Position numbers and translations under genes: made by a program. Below, piece by piece: positions 24,263-32,569 of a DNA stretch of 36,532 bases. The notes beneath the pieces were generated by a model. It did no database searches and was not told the DNA's origin. It worked only from the letters and a program-made list of their open reading frames with translations. Origin of the DNA: CAJQQY01 sp045104975 (GTDB lineage Bacteria; Bacteroidota; Bacteroidia; Chitinophagales; Saprospiraceae); NCBI GenBank assembly GCA_045104975.1, contig JBGCCY010000318.1, positions 1-36,532 of the forward strand. Reading direction: 5' to 3'. Every line of letters starts with the position of its first letter. Position 1 is the stretch's first letter.

Positions 24263-25075
24263 ATGACTATTGAAGGAATGATTGAAAATTACGAAACGAC
24301 TTGGAATGACATTATCAACAATAGAAATATTGATAGTATCAATGAAACAAATTTTACCAAGGAGGCAACCATTATTGCTGACCCCGAAAATATTGTAGGC
24401 ATCGAAAATTTTAAAGCTTACTACCAGAATTTTTTGACGGGCTTCTCAGACATTAAATTTACGATCCATGAAGCATTTGGACAAGGCGATAAATTGTGCA
24501 AGCAATGGAGCTTCCAAGGAAAACATACAGGGGAGTTTTTTGGAATTCCTGCTACTGGAAATTCAGTCTATTTGGAAGGTATGACTCTCACTAAAATGGA
24601 GGATGGAAAGATCGCATAGGAACAAGATTTTATGGACAATATGTCTATGATGATGCAATTGGGAGCCGTCTCCGATCCCAATAATATGAGTGCGATTGAT
24701 AATCTGTACAAAGCTTTTGCCACGGGTGATATTCCTACCGTACTTGGTACTTTGGATGCTAAAGTGGAATGGAATGAAGCAGAAGGAAATGAGCTAGCAG
24801 ATGGAAATCCTTACATCGGACATGATGCGGTTTTGAATGGTGTTTTTGTTCGCCTTGGGGAGGATCATGAATTTTTCAATGTAAAAAATGTTGAACTCCA
24901 CGAAATGTCAAACAATCAGGTGTTGGCTACTTTGCGCTATGATGCTAAAAGGAAAGAAGGTGATGCTCTGATTGATGCACAGGCTGCACATCTTTGGACA
25001 TTTAAAAATGGAAAGGTGAGGGCGTTTCAGCAATATGTGGATACGAAACAGTTAGCAGATGCTGCTGAAAAGTAA
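24263..25075 (+). pseudogene. Tandem SnoaL-like (NTF2 fold) protein interrupted by in-frame TAG
   Basis: Residues 1-118 form a SnoaL-like polyketide cyclase/NTF2-fold domain (MTIEGMIENYETTWNDII, then HEAFGQGDKLCKQWSFQGKHTGEFFGIPATG and LEGMTLTKMEDGKIA). A TAG at 24617-24619 then stops it. The same frame continues with EQDFMDNMSMMMQLGA, which is the normal end of the family (usually GKIxEEWDFxDNxSxxxQLG), so the stop most simply came from GAG. The frame then carries a second NTF2-like domain, MSAIDNLYKAFATGDIPTVL to KQLADAAEK, ending at 25075. ATG codons at 24632 and 24686 could still start this second domain alone. SnoaL folds bind small hydrophobic compounds and some catalyse aldol or hydrolytic steps. 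TAG is a normal stop elsewhere here (cysE). Confidence 0.7.
24632..25075 (+). CDS. Second SnoaL/NTF2-like domain, possibly still expressed on its own
   Basis: Translation from ATG 24632 would give 147 residues: the remnant end of the upstream domain and a full NTF2-like domain. Starting at ATG 24686 (MSAIDNLYKAFATGDIPTVL) gives only the second domain and looks like a natural start of such proteins. The domain has the family pattern of three N-terminal helices and a curved sheet with WNEAEGNELADGNPYIGHDAV and AAHLWTFKNGKVRAFQQYVDT. No Shine-Dalgarno site is visible, but these are rare here. Catalytic residues could not be identified. Either a separate small protein or the back half of a broken fusion. 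Confidence 0.55.
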   Translation: MDNMSMMMQLGAVSDPNNMSAIDNLYKAFATGDIPTVLGTLDAKVEWNEAEGNELADGNPYIGHDAVLNGVFVRLGEDHEFFNVKNVELHEMSNNQVLATLRYDAKRKEGDALIDAQAAHLWTFKNGKVRAFQQYVDTKQLADAAEK

Positions 25076-25146
25076 GTAGATACTCAGAACGGGAAAGCCG
25101 AAAACCAACTAGAGTAGGCAATCAATTTTTATAAATAAAAAAATCA

Positions 25147-25419
25147 ATGGGAAAAGTATTAACCAAAGTATACCTAAAAGGTTCTACCACAAAACAGTAT
25201 GATGATTTAGTCGCTGATCTAGGAAAAGTAGGACAAGTTAAATTAGCAGAGCGACCACATCATTTCGCTTACCTTGTAGATGGTGAAGTCTTGGTTGTTG
25301 ACATCTGGGAGTCAGCAGAAGATTTTGGAAATTTTGGAAAAATCATGGTGCCGCTAGCAAAGAAACATGGTATTGATGCCGAAGCAGAATTGTTTCCGCT
25401 GCACAACGAACTTGATTAA
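25147..25419 (+). CDS. Small ABM-like (dimeric alpha-beta barrel) protein
   Basis: The 90-residue cytoplasmic protein has the beta-alpha-beta-beta-alpha-beta order of the antibiotic biosynthesis monooxygenase-like ferredoxin fold: KVLTKVYLKGS, a helix TKQYDDLVADLGKV, HHFAYLVDGEVLVVDIWES, the helix SAEDFGNFGKIMVPLAKKHG, and EAELFPLH. The central DIWESAEDF segment is typical of ABM-type folds, which act on or sense small molecules and often form dimers. No cofactor residues are known for this branch. It follows the SnoaL genes by 71 bases, in the same direction. Confidence 0.6.
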   Translation: MGKVLTKVYLKGSTTKQYDDLVADLGKVGQVKLAERPHHFAYLVDGEVLVVDIWESAEDFGNFGKIMVPLAKKHGIDAEAELFPLHNELD

Positions 25420-25455
25420 TAGAAAAGCAACGAAGTATTTTTTTACATATCATCT

Positions 25456-25546
25456 GAAGGCTTTAGTAATTTTTTTTTTAGATAAAACTCATAACTCTTT
25501 TTCTAAACCAAAAAATGAAAAACACTAAAAAATTATTAGAGCCTTC
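25456..25546. repeat. Imperfect inverted repeat in the spacer
   Basis: GAAGGCTTTAGTAATTTTTT at 25456-25475 pairs with AAAAAATTATTAGAGCCTTC at 25527-25546, with two differences that can be wobble pairs, around a 51-base loop. It follows the ABM-like gene and may work as a terminator. Part of the loop and the next 60 bases hold a direct repeat described separately. Confidence 0.55.
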
Positions 25547-25600
25547 ATTTTTTAATAATTACAACTCATAACTCTTTATTATAAAAACAAAAAATGAAAA
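25487..25600. repeat. Duplicated leader sequence
   Basis: The stretch ACTCATAACTCTTT followed by A-rich sequence and AAAAAATGAAAA occurs at 25487-25521 and again at 25564-25600, 77 bases apart. The second copy runs into the start codon of the exported SnoaL-ABM gene. The first copy opens an 18-residue frame, MKNTKKLLEPSFFNNYNS, that stops at 25571. It looks like a duplicated gene start whose coding body has been lost, though a true leader peptide is possible. Confidence 0.5.
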
Positions 25601-26313
25601 TGAAAAAGTTACTCTTATTTGCTGCACTAATTATTTATAGCGGAATAGTGCATAGCCAAACAGTCAATGATGAATTTGAGCTAAAAGAATTTACCCATAA
25701 TTTCATGGCTTCCTACAACAAACATAATGTTGCCGAGCTTAAAGAAATGTACTCGGAATATGCTGTTCGCATCGACCAGGGAAAGAATAAAATAACTGGT
25801 GCCGACAATATTATTGCTTTCTTCCAGCAAAGATTTTTTCAAGATAATACTACGTTGTATTTAAAATATTCAAGCCTCAGTTGGTCAGATGCAGAGCATG
25901 CTTTTATTGCTCACGGTACTTACGAGATGGTCGGTAAGACTAATGTTTATGATATAGAAATCAACACTAAAGGTACTTATGCCAACACCATGATCAAAGA
26001 TAAAGGCAAGTGGAAGATAGGCAAATCAGTACTTTTACCAATCGTCAAAGTTATCGTAACTCAGCAAGTGAAAGACGTTGCTAAATTCAAATCAAACTTC
26101 AAAAAAGACTTATCCATGCGTATGTCTGCAGGCGAAGTGAGTGAAGAAATTAGTGCTGTACAAGATCAACCAAATATGGTTTGCATCATTAGCGAATGGA
26201 CATCGGTAAAAGACTTTCAGGACTTTTATGCCAACCCAGATTTGAAAAAAAGAATGAAAGAAGCGGGAGTGATTGGTGAACCGAATATCCTAATCTTAGG
26301 AGGCCAAAAGTAA
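25594..26313 (+). CDS. Exported SnoaL-like plus ABM-like two-domain protein
   Basis: The 239-residue protein has a signal peptide (MKMKKLLLFAALIIYSGIVH, cleavage near SQT). Residues about 25-145 match a SnoaL/DUF4440-type NTF2-fold domain (HNFMASYNKHNVAELKEMYS, then GADNIIAFFQQRF and GTYANTMIKDKGKWKIGKS). Residues about 148-239 form an ABM-like ferredoxin-fold domain (VIVTQQVKDVAKFKSNFKKD and VCIISEWTSVKDFQDFYANP). Thus it fuses in one exported chain the two folds that occur as separate proteins just upstream. Role unknown; processing or binding of a small molecule in the periplasm is a reasonable guess. No metal site is obvious. Confidence 0.72.
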   Translation: MKMKKLLLFAALIIYSGIVHSQTVNDEFELKEFTHNFMASYNKHNVAELKEMYSEYAVRIDQGKNKITGADNIIAFFQQRFFQDNTTLYLKYSSLSWSDAEHAFIAHGTYEMVGKTNVYDIEINTKGTYANTMIKDKGKWKIGKSVLLPIVKVIVTQQVKDVAKFKSNFKKDLSMRMSAGEVSEEISAVQDQPNMVCIISEWTSVKDFQDFYANPDLKKRMKEAGVIGEPNILILGGQK

Positions 26314-26386
26314 TTGTCTTGATAAAATGATTTTTAATTCACCTACTGGTTTTTAAAAAAAGAGACAGCAGGATAAAACTATAAAA

Positions 26387-26950
26387 ATGAAATATATTAT
26401 TTTCTTTCTAATTGCTTTTACTGCTTGCACCGTTGCTAGTGAAAAAAACGGAACTAGTCAAACCGATGCTAGTCAAACTAATGTCAACCCAACCAAGGCT
26501 CCTACTATTGAACCTTGGATTTTGATAGAGGACAAATCGACGGGACTACTAAGCTATCAAACTAAGGATGGAAAAATTATGATCCCAGCCGATACTTATG
26601 CACAATGTCTCACGGATACTTTCCACACCAAGGCAATTGTCATGACCAAAAATGATAACAAGTGGGTGGTCATTGACCGAAGTCAGAAAGTACAATATGA
26701 AATTTTTTTATTTGATAATGGCCCTGATTATCCTTCAGATGGATTGTTCAGAATTATTCAAAATGGTAAGATTGGTTATGCTGACGAAAGCGATTACAAA
26801 ATCGTAATTAAACCTCAATTTGATTGTGCCTATCCTTTTGAAAATGGGAAAGCCAAAGTGAGTAAAAATTGTAAAACGACTACAGATGGAGATCACAAAA
26901 TTTGGGAAAGTGACGATTGGAAATTCGTAGATAAGAATGGTAAGTTTTAA
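26387..26950 (+). CDS. WG-repeat lipoprotein
   Basis: The 187-residue lipoprotein (lipidation at Cys14 in AFTAC) has a low-complexity Thr/Ser linker at about 20-40, then beta-rich WG-type (KWG) repeats: DGKIMIPADTYAQC, then DGLFRIIQNGKIGYADESDYKIVIKPQFDCAYPFENGKAKV in the central part, and DWKFVDKNGKF at the end. Four Cys in the mature part might form disulfides. WG-repeat proteins are common exported proteins in Bacteroidota with unclear roles, probably binding. It is the last co-oriented gene of this accessory block before the DUF6090 pair. Confidence 0.75.
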   Translation: MKYIIFFLIAFTACTVASEKNGTSQTDASQTNVNPTKAPTIEPWILIEDKSTGLLSYQTKDGKIMIPADTYAQCLTDTFHTKAIVMTKNDNKWVVIDRSQKVQYEIFLFDNGPDYPSDGLFRIIQNGKIGYADESDYKIVIKPQFDCAYPFENGKAKVSKNCKTTTDGDHKIWESDDWKFVDKNGKF

Positions 26951-27158
26951 TCTCTATTGGTTTTTATAATCGGTCAATTGTCTTTTTATATTCTACCGTA
27001 TTTCGACTGGTGGGCAAATTTCATAAAAATTGTAATGATGCCCAAACCATAAATTGATGGTAATTGAAAGGATTAAGTCATAACATTTTTATAATATTGG
27101 TCTGGGAAATACTAAACATCATTTCTCTTGGAATAGATTAGAGTATAAAAGATAACCA

Positions 27159-27935
27159 ATGATAAAATTCTTTAGAAAAATTAGGCAACAATTACTGAGT
27201 GAAAATAAATCTAGCAAGTATCTACTTTACGCCATCGGCGAAATCATCCTCGTCGTAATTGGGATTTTGATTGCTTTACAAATTAACATCGCTAGCGAAT
27301 ACAAAAAGGAGAGGACTTCTGAAACCACTTACCTAAAAGGAATCTTAGGCAATTTAAATGAGGATATTGAAGAGTTGAATATACATATCAATTCGGACTC
27401 GACGACACTAGATAACTATACAACTATTGTAAATGCCTTTAGATATGATTCCATCAAAGCAAACCCCTCAAAATTAATGTCTGCTGTATTCACGGCACAA
27501 AGGATAAGTTCTTTTGAAGGCAATGCGATTGTTTTTGAAGACATGAAAAGTTCAGGGAAAACCAGTCTCATTGAATCCGACTCTCTTCGCTATAAGGTGG
27601 CAAAATATTATAATGAATGTAAAATAACCATTAAAGCTGAAGCGGATATTAATAATCCTATCATCATAAGACAAAGAGATTTATTGTTTATACCCAATAT
27701 TGGCGGTAATGCATTTGAATCATCTTTTTTTCCAAAACATTGGGTTGCAGAAATAGTAAACCCTGACTTTTCGTTTTTTGAATTGGATAGAAGTAGTGAA
27801 AAGGTTAAAGATTTTGCCAATCGGGCAGCACTTGTAAAAGCAACCATATTTACCAATCGCAGATCAAGGCAAAAACTTTTAAATAGAGCTGAAGTTTTAA
27901 AAGTTGAAATAAATGAGCACTTAAAGAATAATTAA
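27159..27935 (+). CDS. DUF6090 family membrane protein
   Basis: The 258-residue protein matches the DUF6090 family of Bacteroidota: an N-terminal MIKFFRKIRQQLLSENK followed by the diagnostic membrane segment LLYAIGEIILVVIGILIALQIN (about 22-41), then an extracytoplasmic helical domain with a coiled coil. Family function is unknown. It is preceded by a 208-base spacer with no gene. A broken second copy starts in the same frame directly after its stop. Most residues of the diagnostic segment are shared with the second copy. Confidence 0.85.
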   Translation: MIKFFRKIRQQLLSENKSSKYLLYAIGEIILVVIGILIALQINIASEYKKERTSETTYLKGILGNLNEDIEELNIHINSDSTTLDNYTTIVNAFRYDSIKANPSKLMSAVFTAQRISSFEGNAIVFEDMKSSGKTSLIESDSLRYKVAKYYNECKITIKAEADINNPIIIRQRDLLFIPNIGGNAFESSFFPKHWVAEIVNPDFSFFELDRSSEKVKDFANRAALVKATIFTNRRSRQKLLNRAEVLKVEINEHLKNN

Positions 27936-27938
27936 AAC

Positions 27939-28586
27939 CTGAAAAACCAATTCAGTAAATACTTTATCTACGCCATTGGTGAAATTTTCCTAGTAGTCAT
28001 TGGGATTTTGATTGCATTGCAAATCAATACTTGGAACGACCACCGGATAAAGAAATCTGAAATATCTATGTATCTATCATTGAGGAATTGGAAAATGATA
28101 TTACGATACTTGATGAGTATCTACCTAATTTTAGTTGGAAGAATAAAACATTAAAACGAATTATCGATGAAGACATTTCAAGAGAAAAATGGACAACAAA
28201 TGATTCGTTTTTTTATTCATTTATCTCCTATCCCGATTTTGGAATTGGTCAACAGCGATTTCAGGTATTAAAATCTAAATAAAAGAATTGCAGATTTTTA
28301 TCATAAACACACGGTGGACTTAGGGGTGAAGACAAGGGAAGCATCTCAAAGTTTTAACAGAAATGTCAGTTATTGGGAAGAGAATGAAGAGTGGTTCAGT
28401 TTAGCTGCTGATCGAGAGTTTTCAAAATTAGCGACCTATGCAATTGGCAACCCTATTTTTAGAAATAAAATGGTGTGGTATTCCATAGTGCTAAGAAGGT
28501 TAGAAAGTGCACTCCGTAAATATCAGACTGAGGCAAAAACTTTAATTGAGGAAATTCAAGAAAATTTGAATAAGAAGAAAAATTAG
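27939..28586 (+). pseudogene. Decayed second DUF6090 copy
   Basis: Immediately after the first DUF6090 stop, in the same frame, the sequence reads KNQFSKYFIYAIGEIFLVVIGI and on to QINTWNDHR, the membrane segment of the family, but without a start codon or the usual MIKFFRKIRQ N-terminus. A frameshift near 28070-28079 moves it to the frame that reads IEELENDITILDEYLPNFSW and ends at a stop at 28282, and a second shift near 28275-28284 restores the first frame, RIADFYHKHTVDLG onward to 28586. Two compensating single-base changes and a missing start make a degenerate copy likely. If the assembly is noisy, the shifts could be sequencing errors but the missing N-terminus would remain. Confidence 0.75.
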
Positions 28587-28703
28587 ACTTTTTATATAAC
28601 TACGAAAGTGTAATAACCATTTAAGCAATGTTGAAATCCTTTAGGTTTACAAAAACATATATCAAAGTGTTTGGAGAAAAAATAAATCGAAAGTTTATGA
28701 ATC

Positions 28704-30053
28704 CTATTTCCCCCCAAAACCTTTAGCGATAATATTCTCCGCAGGTTTGCTACGAGGAGTGAAGTCTAAATTATCTTTTCCACCATCTTCCTCAGAGGTG
28801 TGCCATTGCCAAAAATGAACGCCAGCAAACCATTCCTTTTTCCAAACCGTATTAAAAAATGCTTGGTAACAATTGGCTTGAGTTTCGGTCGAAACGGGTT
28901 TGTAAAGATTGGAAGAATAGTCAATCCAACTCCAAGGTTCGATAGCGCTATCGGTGGTGCTTTTATATCCTAACTCTGTGAAAAGGATTTTTTTAGCAAA
29001 TTTTTTATGAATGCGTTCTATGCTTGACAAGTGTTTTTTCCAACCTTTCGAAATTTGTTTGACACTTGGATTGGTATTTTTGACCAAAGGAAAATAAGCT
29101 TGAATGCCGATGAAGTCTAATTTATCCCAAAAAGTTATTTGTTCAAATTCTTCATACCAATTGGCAGCATAGGTTATTTTTCCTGAATAAATGCTTCGAA
29201 CCTCTTCAATCAAATTTTTCCAAAAATCAGGTTTTTCAATGGCTAACCTGGTGAACTCTGTGCCGATGCAAAACATTTCGACATTGTTTTTTTCTGCAAT
29301 CTTAGCGTAGAGTAAAGTGAATTCACGATAACTTTTTTTCCAAGTTTCCCAGTTCGTTTCGTTGGAAGGAAAAATATCAGAACGCCAGGTTCCATTCGAA
29401 GGAGAGAATATCCAAACATGAGGCTTGAGAAAAACTTTTAAATCATAAGAATGTGCAGCCTGTATTTTTTTTGACCAAATAGAATCAATATCAAGTAAGG
29501 TTTTTCTTTTAGAATGATGGTATCTCACCTCAGGGCTATCGTAATCTTCTTGATCTCCGAAAGGAACCATGGTGATCCATTCCACATTATTTTTGATGAG
29601 TGGTTGCAAGTTAATGGAGTCCAAACGTCCAAATACATGAACCCCTCTTTGCTTGTTATCCTCTGTAAATAGATCTGTTGCTTGGCCTGTTTTGTTTTCT
29701 ATTTCTGAAATCCATTGGTAATTAAAATTTTCATTTTTAGTGTACCATTGCGATAAATTAAAAAGAGAAAAAAAAAGCCCAACGGGCAAAATAATGGAAA
29801 AAGAAAAGCGACGAAGGAAAGTCATTTTACCGTGATTTTTATAGGATTGAAAAAGGTAGCGAACTACTCGAAAAGTTATAATCGGAATGGTTAGAAATAT
29901 CCAAAAAAGGAATGACTCCATAAATTGAAAGAGAACTTGAAAATAATATTCTTTGACTAGGTCGAAGGTAAATCCAAAATAGAATAGCATTCCAAAGAGC
30001 AAAAAGCAACTGAATATAAAACTGATGAAATACGATTTTAGAAATTTATTCAT
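28704..30053 (-). CDS. Membrane-anchored GH113-like glycoside hydrolase
   Basis: The 449-residue protein has three N-terminal hydrophobic spans (about 8-28, 42-62 and 84-102), then a TIM-barrel glycoside hydrolase domain (about 130-449). The sequence resembles family GH113, whose known members hydrolyse beta-mannans: the acid/base Glu266 in CIGTEF and the nucleophile Glu360 in LFTELGY are in the expected places, with KPHVWIFSPSNG and IQAYFPL in between. C-terminal TIM barrels fused to a multi-span anchor are unusual for a secreted polysaccharidase and may mean a wall- or membrane-facing substrate. It is transcribed opposite to its neighbours. Confidence 0.8.
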   Translation of the reverse strand: MNKFLKSYFISFIFSCFLLFGMLFYFGFTFDLVKEYYFQVLFQFMESFLFWIFLTIPIITFRVVRYLFQSYKNHGKMTFLRRFSFSIILPVGLFFSLFNLSQWYTKNENFNYQWISEIENKTGQATDLFTEDNKQRGVHVFGRLDSINLQPLIKNNVEWITMVPFGDQEDYDSPEVRYHHSKRKTLLDIDSIWSKKIQAAHSYDLKVFLKPHVWIFSPSNGTWRSDIFPSNETNWETWKKSYREFTLLYAKIAEKNNVEMFCIGTEFTRLAIEKPDFWKNLIEEVRSIYSGKITYAANWYEEFEQITFWDKLDFIGIQAYFPLVKNTNPSVKQISKGWKKHLSSIERIHKKFAKKILFTELGYKSTTDSAIEPWSWIDYSSNLYKPVSTETQANCYQAFFNTVWKKEWFAGVHFWQWHTSEEDGGKDNLDFTPRSKPAENIIAKGFGGK

Positions 30054-30199
30054 TGAAGCAAAATTATTTTTTCAATATAAAAGAATAATAAAACATTTTA
30101 GGAAGGTTTTCGTATTTAATTATTAGAATTTTCTAATTATTAATTCAGTCATTTTACTTATCAAATTTTTAAAATAACACTAAACTAACCCAATTTTTT

Positions 30200-31174
30200 A
30201 TGAAGCTTAGATACTTTCTCTCGTCAAATTTTTTATTAACTATTTTATTTTTAACCAATATAAATGGCCAATGTACGCTTCCTTCAGGGAGTTATGCTTG
30301 GGGAAATACAGAGCTGATTGCTCATATTACCGATAATTGTGGAGGTGCTGTAACAGAGTTAATCATTCCTACAGATGCAATAATAACCATCCAAAATAAT
30401 GATCCATGGGATTTAATAACATATGGGGCAATGATTTTTAGAATTCAAGGAATGGGCAGTTTAGGTTTTAATGGTTCAGATGCCTTGAGTTTAGCTGGAG
30501 GGAGTCAACTCATCATAGACAATACTTCTAATACCTCGGCTTTATCTGAAAGTGGGAATGGTACTAATATTAGAATAAACATTGGTGCTACGACATATAC
30601 AGGAAATCAATTTGGTGCTATTATCGCAGCTGGTGGAGCAAATGAAAGTGGCATTCTTCCAATAGAATTAATCAAATTTTATAGTTATACAACGGATAGG
30701 AATGAAGTGGAATTAATATGGGAGACGGCTTCTGAAATTAATAATATGCATTTTGAAATAGAGCATAGTTTGAATGGAATTGATTTTGAAAGAATAGGTA
30801 TTGTGGAAGGAAAAGGAACAACAAATATAAATCAAGTATATAATTATGTTCATCTTAAACCATCTTCTGGAAATAATTATTATAGACTCAAACAGGTAGA
30901 TTATGACTTAATGTTTGAATATTTTAAGGTCATTTCTCAACTAGTAAAAGGGGAAAAAGGGTTTCAAGTGAAAGTTAATTCTTTGGATCTTTTAAGTGTA
31001 GAAATTAATCAACCTGCGCAGATTCTAGTTTTAGATATGACTGGGCGAATTGTTTTTGAAAATAAGATAACTGAAGGAGTGAGTAATTTTCGTTTCGAAA
31101 ATTTAGCTCAAGGGAATTATGTAGTTCATGTTTTTAATTCGATTGTTTCTGATACTGTCAGAGTTTCGAGATAA
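30200..31174 (+). CDS. T9SS-sorted secreted protein
   Basis: The 324-residue protein has a signal peptide (MKLRYFLSSNFLLTILFLT, cleavage near NGQ) and a C-terminal type IX secretion sorting domain at about 250-324 (FQVKVNSLDLLSVEIN, ILVLDMTGRIVFENKI, FRFENLAQGNYVVHVF). Before it lies the usual fibronectin-like domain of T9SS cargo (VELIWETASEINNMHFEIEH, YNYVHLKPSSGNNYYRLKQVD). The first 150 residues are a short Gly/Asn/Thr-rich beta region without recognised catalytic motifs; it may be adhesive. Export across the outer membrane by T9SS is the expected fate. A terminator follows the stop closely. Confidence 0.88.
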   Translation: MKLRYFLSSNFLLTILFLTNINGQCTLPSGSYAWGNTELIAHITDNCGGAVTELIIPTDAIITIQNNDPWDLITYGAMIFRIQGMGSLGFNGSDALSLAGGSQLIIDNTSNTSALSESGNGTNIRINIGATTYTGNQFGAIIAAGGANESGILPIELIKFYSYTTDRNEVELIWETASEINNMHFEIEHSLNGIDFERIGIVEGKGTTNINQVYNYVHLKPSSGNNYYRLKQVDYDLMFEYFKVISQLVKGEKGFQVKVNSLDLLSVEINQPAQILVLDMTGRIVFENKITEGVSNFRFENLAQGNYVVHVFNSIVSDTVRVSR

Positions 31175-31186
31175 AATAATTCAAAT

Positions 31187-31234
31187 AAAAACAAAAAAGG
31201 CTGCCGGAATTATCCGACAGCCTTTTTTGTTTTT
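31187..31234. terminator. Bidirectional intrinsic terminator
   Basis: AAAAACAAAAAAGGCTGCCGG and its partner on the other side of a short loop pair over 22 positions with one mismatch, with A- and T-tracts at the ends. It separates two convergent genes, the T9SS cargo gene and a lipoprotein gene. Confidence 0.9.
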
Positions 31235-31244
31235 AGGATGAAAA

Positions 31245-32414
31245 TTAATGATCGTAGCCATATCCATATTTAAAAGTCACGACTAATTCATCAGCAATGT
31301 GACTTTCGATATCTTGAAAAGTGAGCGTGGTGTTTGAATTTTCATCAATGCCTATTTTTCCTTTTCCAATGTCAGAGTTAAAAGTCATTTTTGCAAAGTC
31401 AACATCGAATTTTTTTATGACAATTGATTTTGCAAGGTCTAAAATTTCCTTTTGACTTGGAGATGGAGGCAACATTCCTTCGATAGCATGATAGGTTATT
31501 TCATAATAGACTTGTTTATTTTTTGCTGTTTTAGGTTGGATATCAACTACCCAAGATTCGTCGTGTCCTCCAAGAGTATAAGTTCCTTGAAGATCACTCA
31601 TTGAGGTATATCGAAGACCATTATGTTTTTTTGAATTTTCATCAATTATCTTTTGGTACTCATAGCAACTACCTTCAGGAATACACATACCATCTACTTG
31701 GTTAACTGCATAAACGCTGGTAGGATCAAAACCATCAAGAGTTGGCAAAGCACTTTTTTTATGATTGAAATTTACCTTGTATCGTACATCTTTTACTTTT
31801 TCATTTTCGCCATTTTCACAAGTGAGTCTTTCATCTTTATAAATAACATTTCCAGAAGATAAATTATAGTCAAAAGTTTGTTGTTCTTCACAAGCAGAAT
31901 AAACGATAGAAGTTGCACCAATCAATTCCCATTGTTCATTTTGAAATCTAAAGCGATGCGTATATTCCCACTTTGATCGACTCCCTCCAAAGTGATTAAT
32001 GACGAGTGCACCATTTTCTATTTTGATACTTTGAAATGGATCGCCCATCATGCCACCATTATCACTTGGCAAAATTGCTTCCGTTGCCCGTTCCCACATT
32101 TTCCATGCACCGTTGTCTGCTTTGAAAATAAAAATGGTTCTTTCCTCTCCGAAATCACTCACAATTCCATTGTTGAGGACCACCACTTTTTCGTCGATAC
32201 CATCTTCATTTAAGTCACCAGATGTTTCAGTCAGCAAAGTGTATCCTTTTGGAATTTCCATTTCGAAAGGAGGAATTGGTTTTGGAGTGGTTTCCGTCGG
32301 GGGAACAGTTGTGACTGGTTCTCCACCGGTAGAATTAGGTTTTTTATTTTCTTGAGGAGGGCAAGAAGAAAGTAAAAGAGTAAATATAAAAAGGAGGAAC
32401 AGTTGATTTCTCAT
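31245..32414 (-). CDS. Lipoprotein of unknown function with an EF-like Asp motif
   Basis: The 389-residue lipoprotein is lipidated at Cys18 (LLLSSC) and has a Pro/Thr-rich spacer at about 25-50. An Asp-rich stretch, TSGDLNEDGIDEKVVVLN, resembles a calcium-binding FG-GAP/VCBS-type repeat, and the following part is beta-rich with aromatic residues. Three Cys pairs are plausible (CEEQQ, CENGE, CIPEGSC). I do not recognise the family. It is convergent to the T9SS cargo gene and divergent from the next barrel gene. Confidence 0.7.
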   Translation of the reverse strand: MRNQLFLLFIFTLLLSSCPPQENKKPNSTGGEPVTTVPPTETTPKPIPPFEMEIPKGYTLLTETSGDLNEDGIDEKVVVLNNGIVSDFGEERTIFIFKADNGAWKMWERATEAILPSDNGGMMGDPFQSIKIENGALVINHFGGSRSKWEYTHRFRFQNEQWELIGATSIVYSACEEQQTFDYNLSSGNVIYKDERLTCENGENEKVKDVRYKVNFNHKKSALPTLDGFDPTSVYAVNQVDGMCIPEGSCYEYQKIIDENSKKHNGLRYTSMSDLQGTYTLGGHDESWVVDIQPKTAKNKQVYYEITYHAIEGMLPPSPSQKEILDLAKSIVIKKFDVDFAKMTFNSDIGKGKIGIDENSNTTLTFQDIESHIADELVVTFKYGYGYDH

Positions 32415-32569
32415 CGTTGTTAATTGAAGGTTGTTTGTGAAATGTTTGTTTAATATTGCTTTTAAAGATATAGAAAAGTAGACTGGAAAGTTATTAATTC
32501 GTTAAAATGATTTCAATTTATCTAGAAGAAATTTTAATTCATATTTTTATTAAAACAAAAAATATAAAT

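Noticed and set aside
24617..24619. Genome-wide recoding of TAG as an amino acid
   Set aside because: cysE and the sulfatase gene end in TAG at their normal lengths, so TAG acts as stop.
28628..28726. Short plus-strand frame MLKSFRFTKTYIKVFGEK overlapping the 3' end of the glycosidase gene
   Set aside because: About 32 codons, overlaps a well-supported gene on the other strand, no family similarity.
30059..30066. TAATTTTG -7-like octamer just before the GH113-like gene
   Set aside because: It lies only 6 bases from the start codon and lacks a -33 partner; such octamers are frequent by chance in AT-rich spacers.
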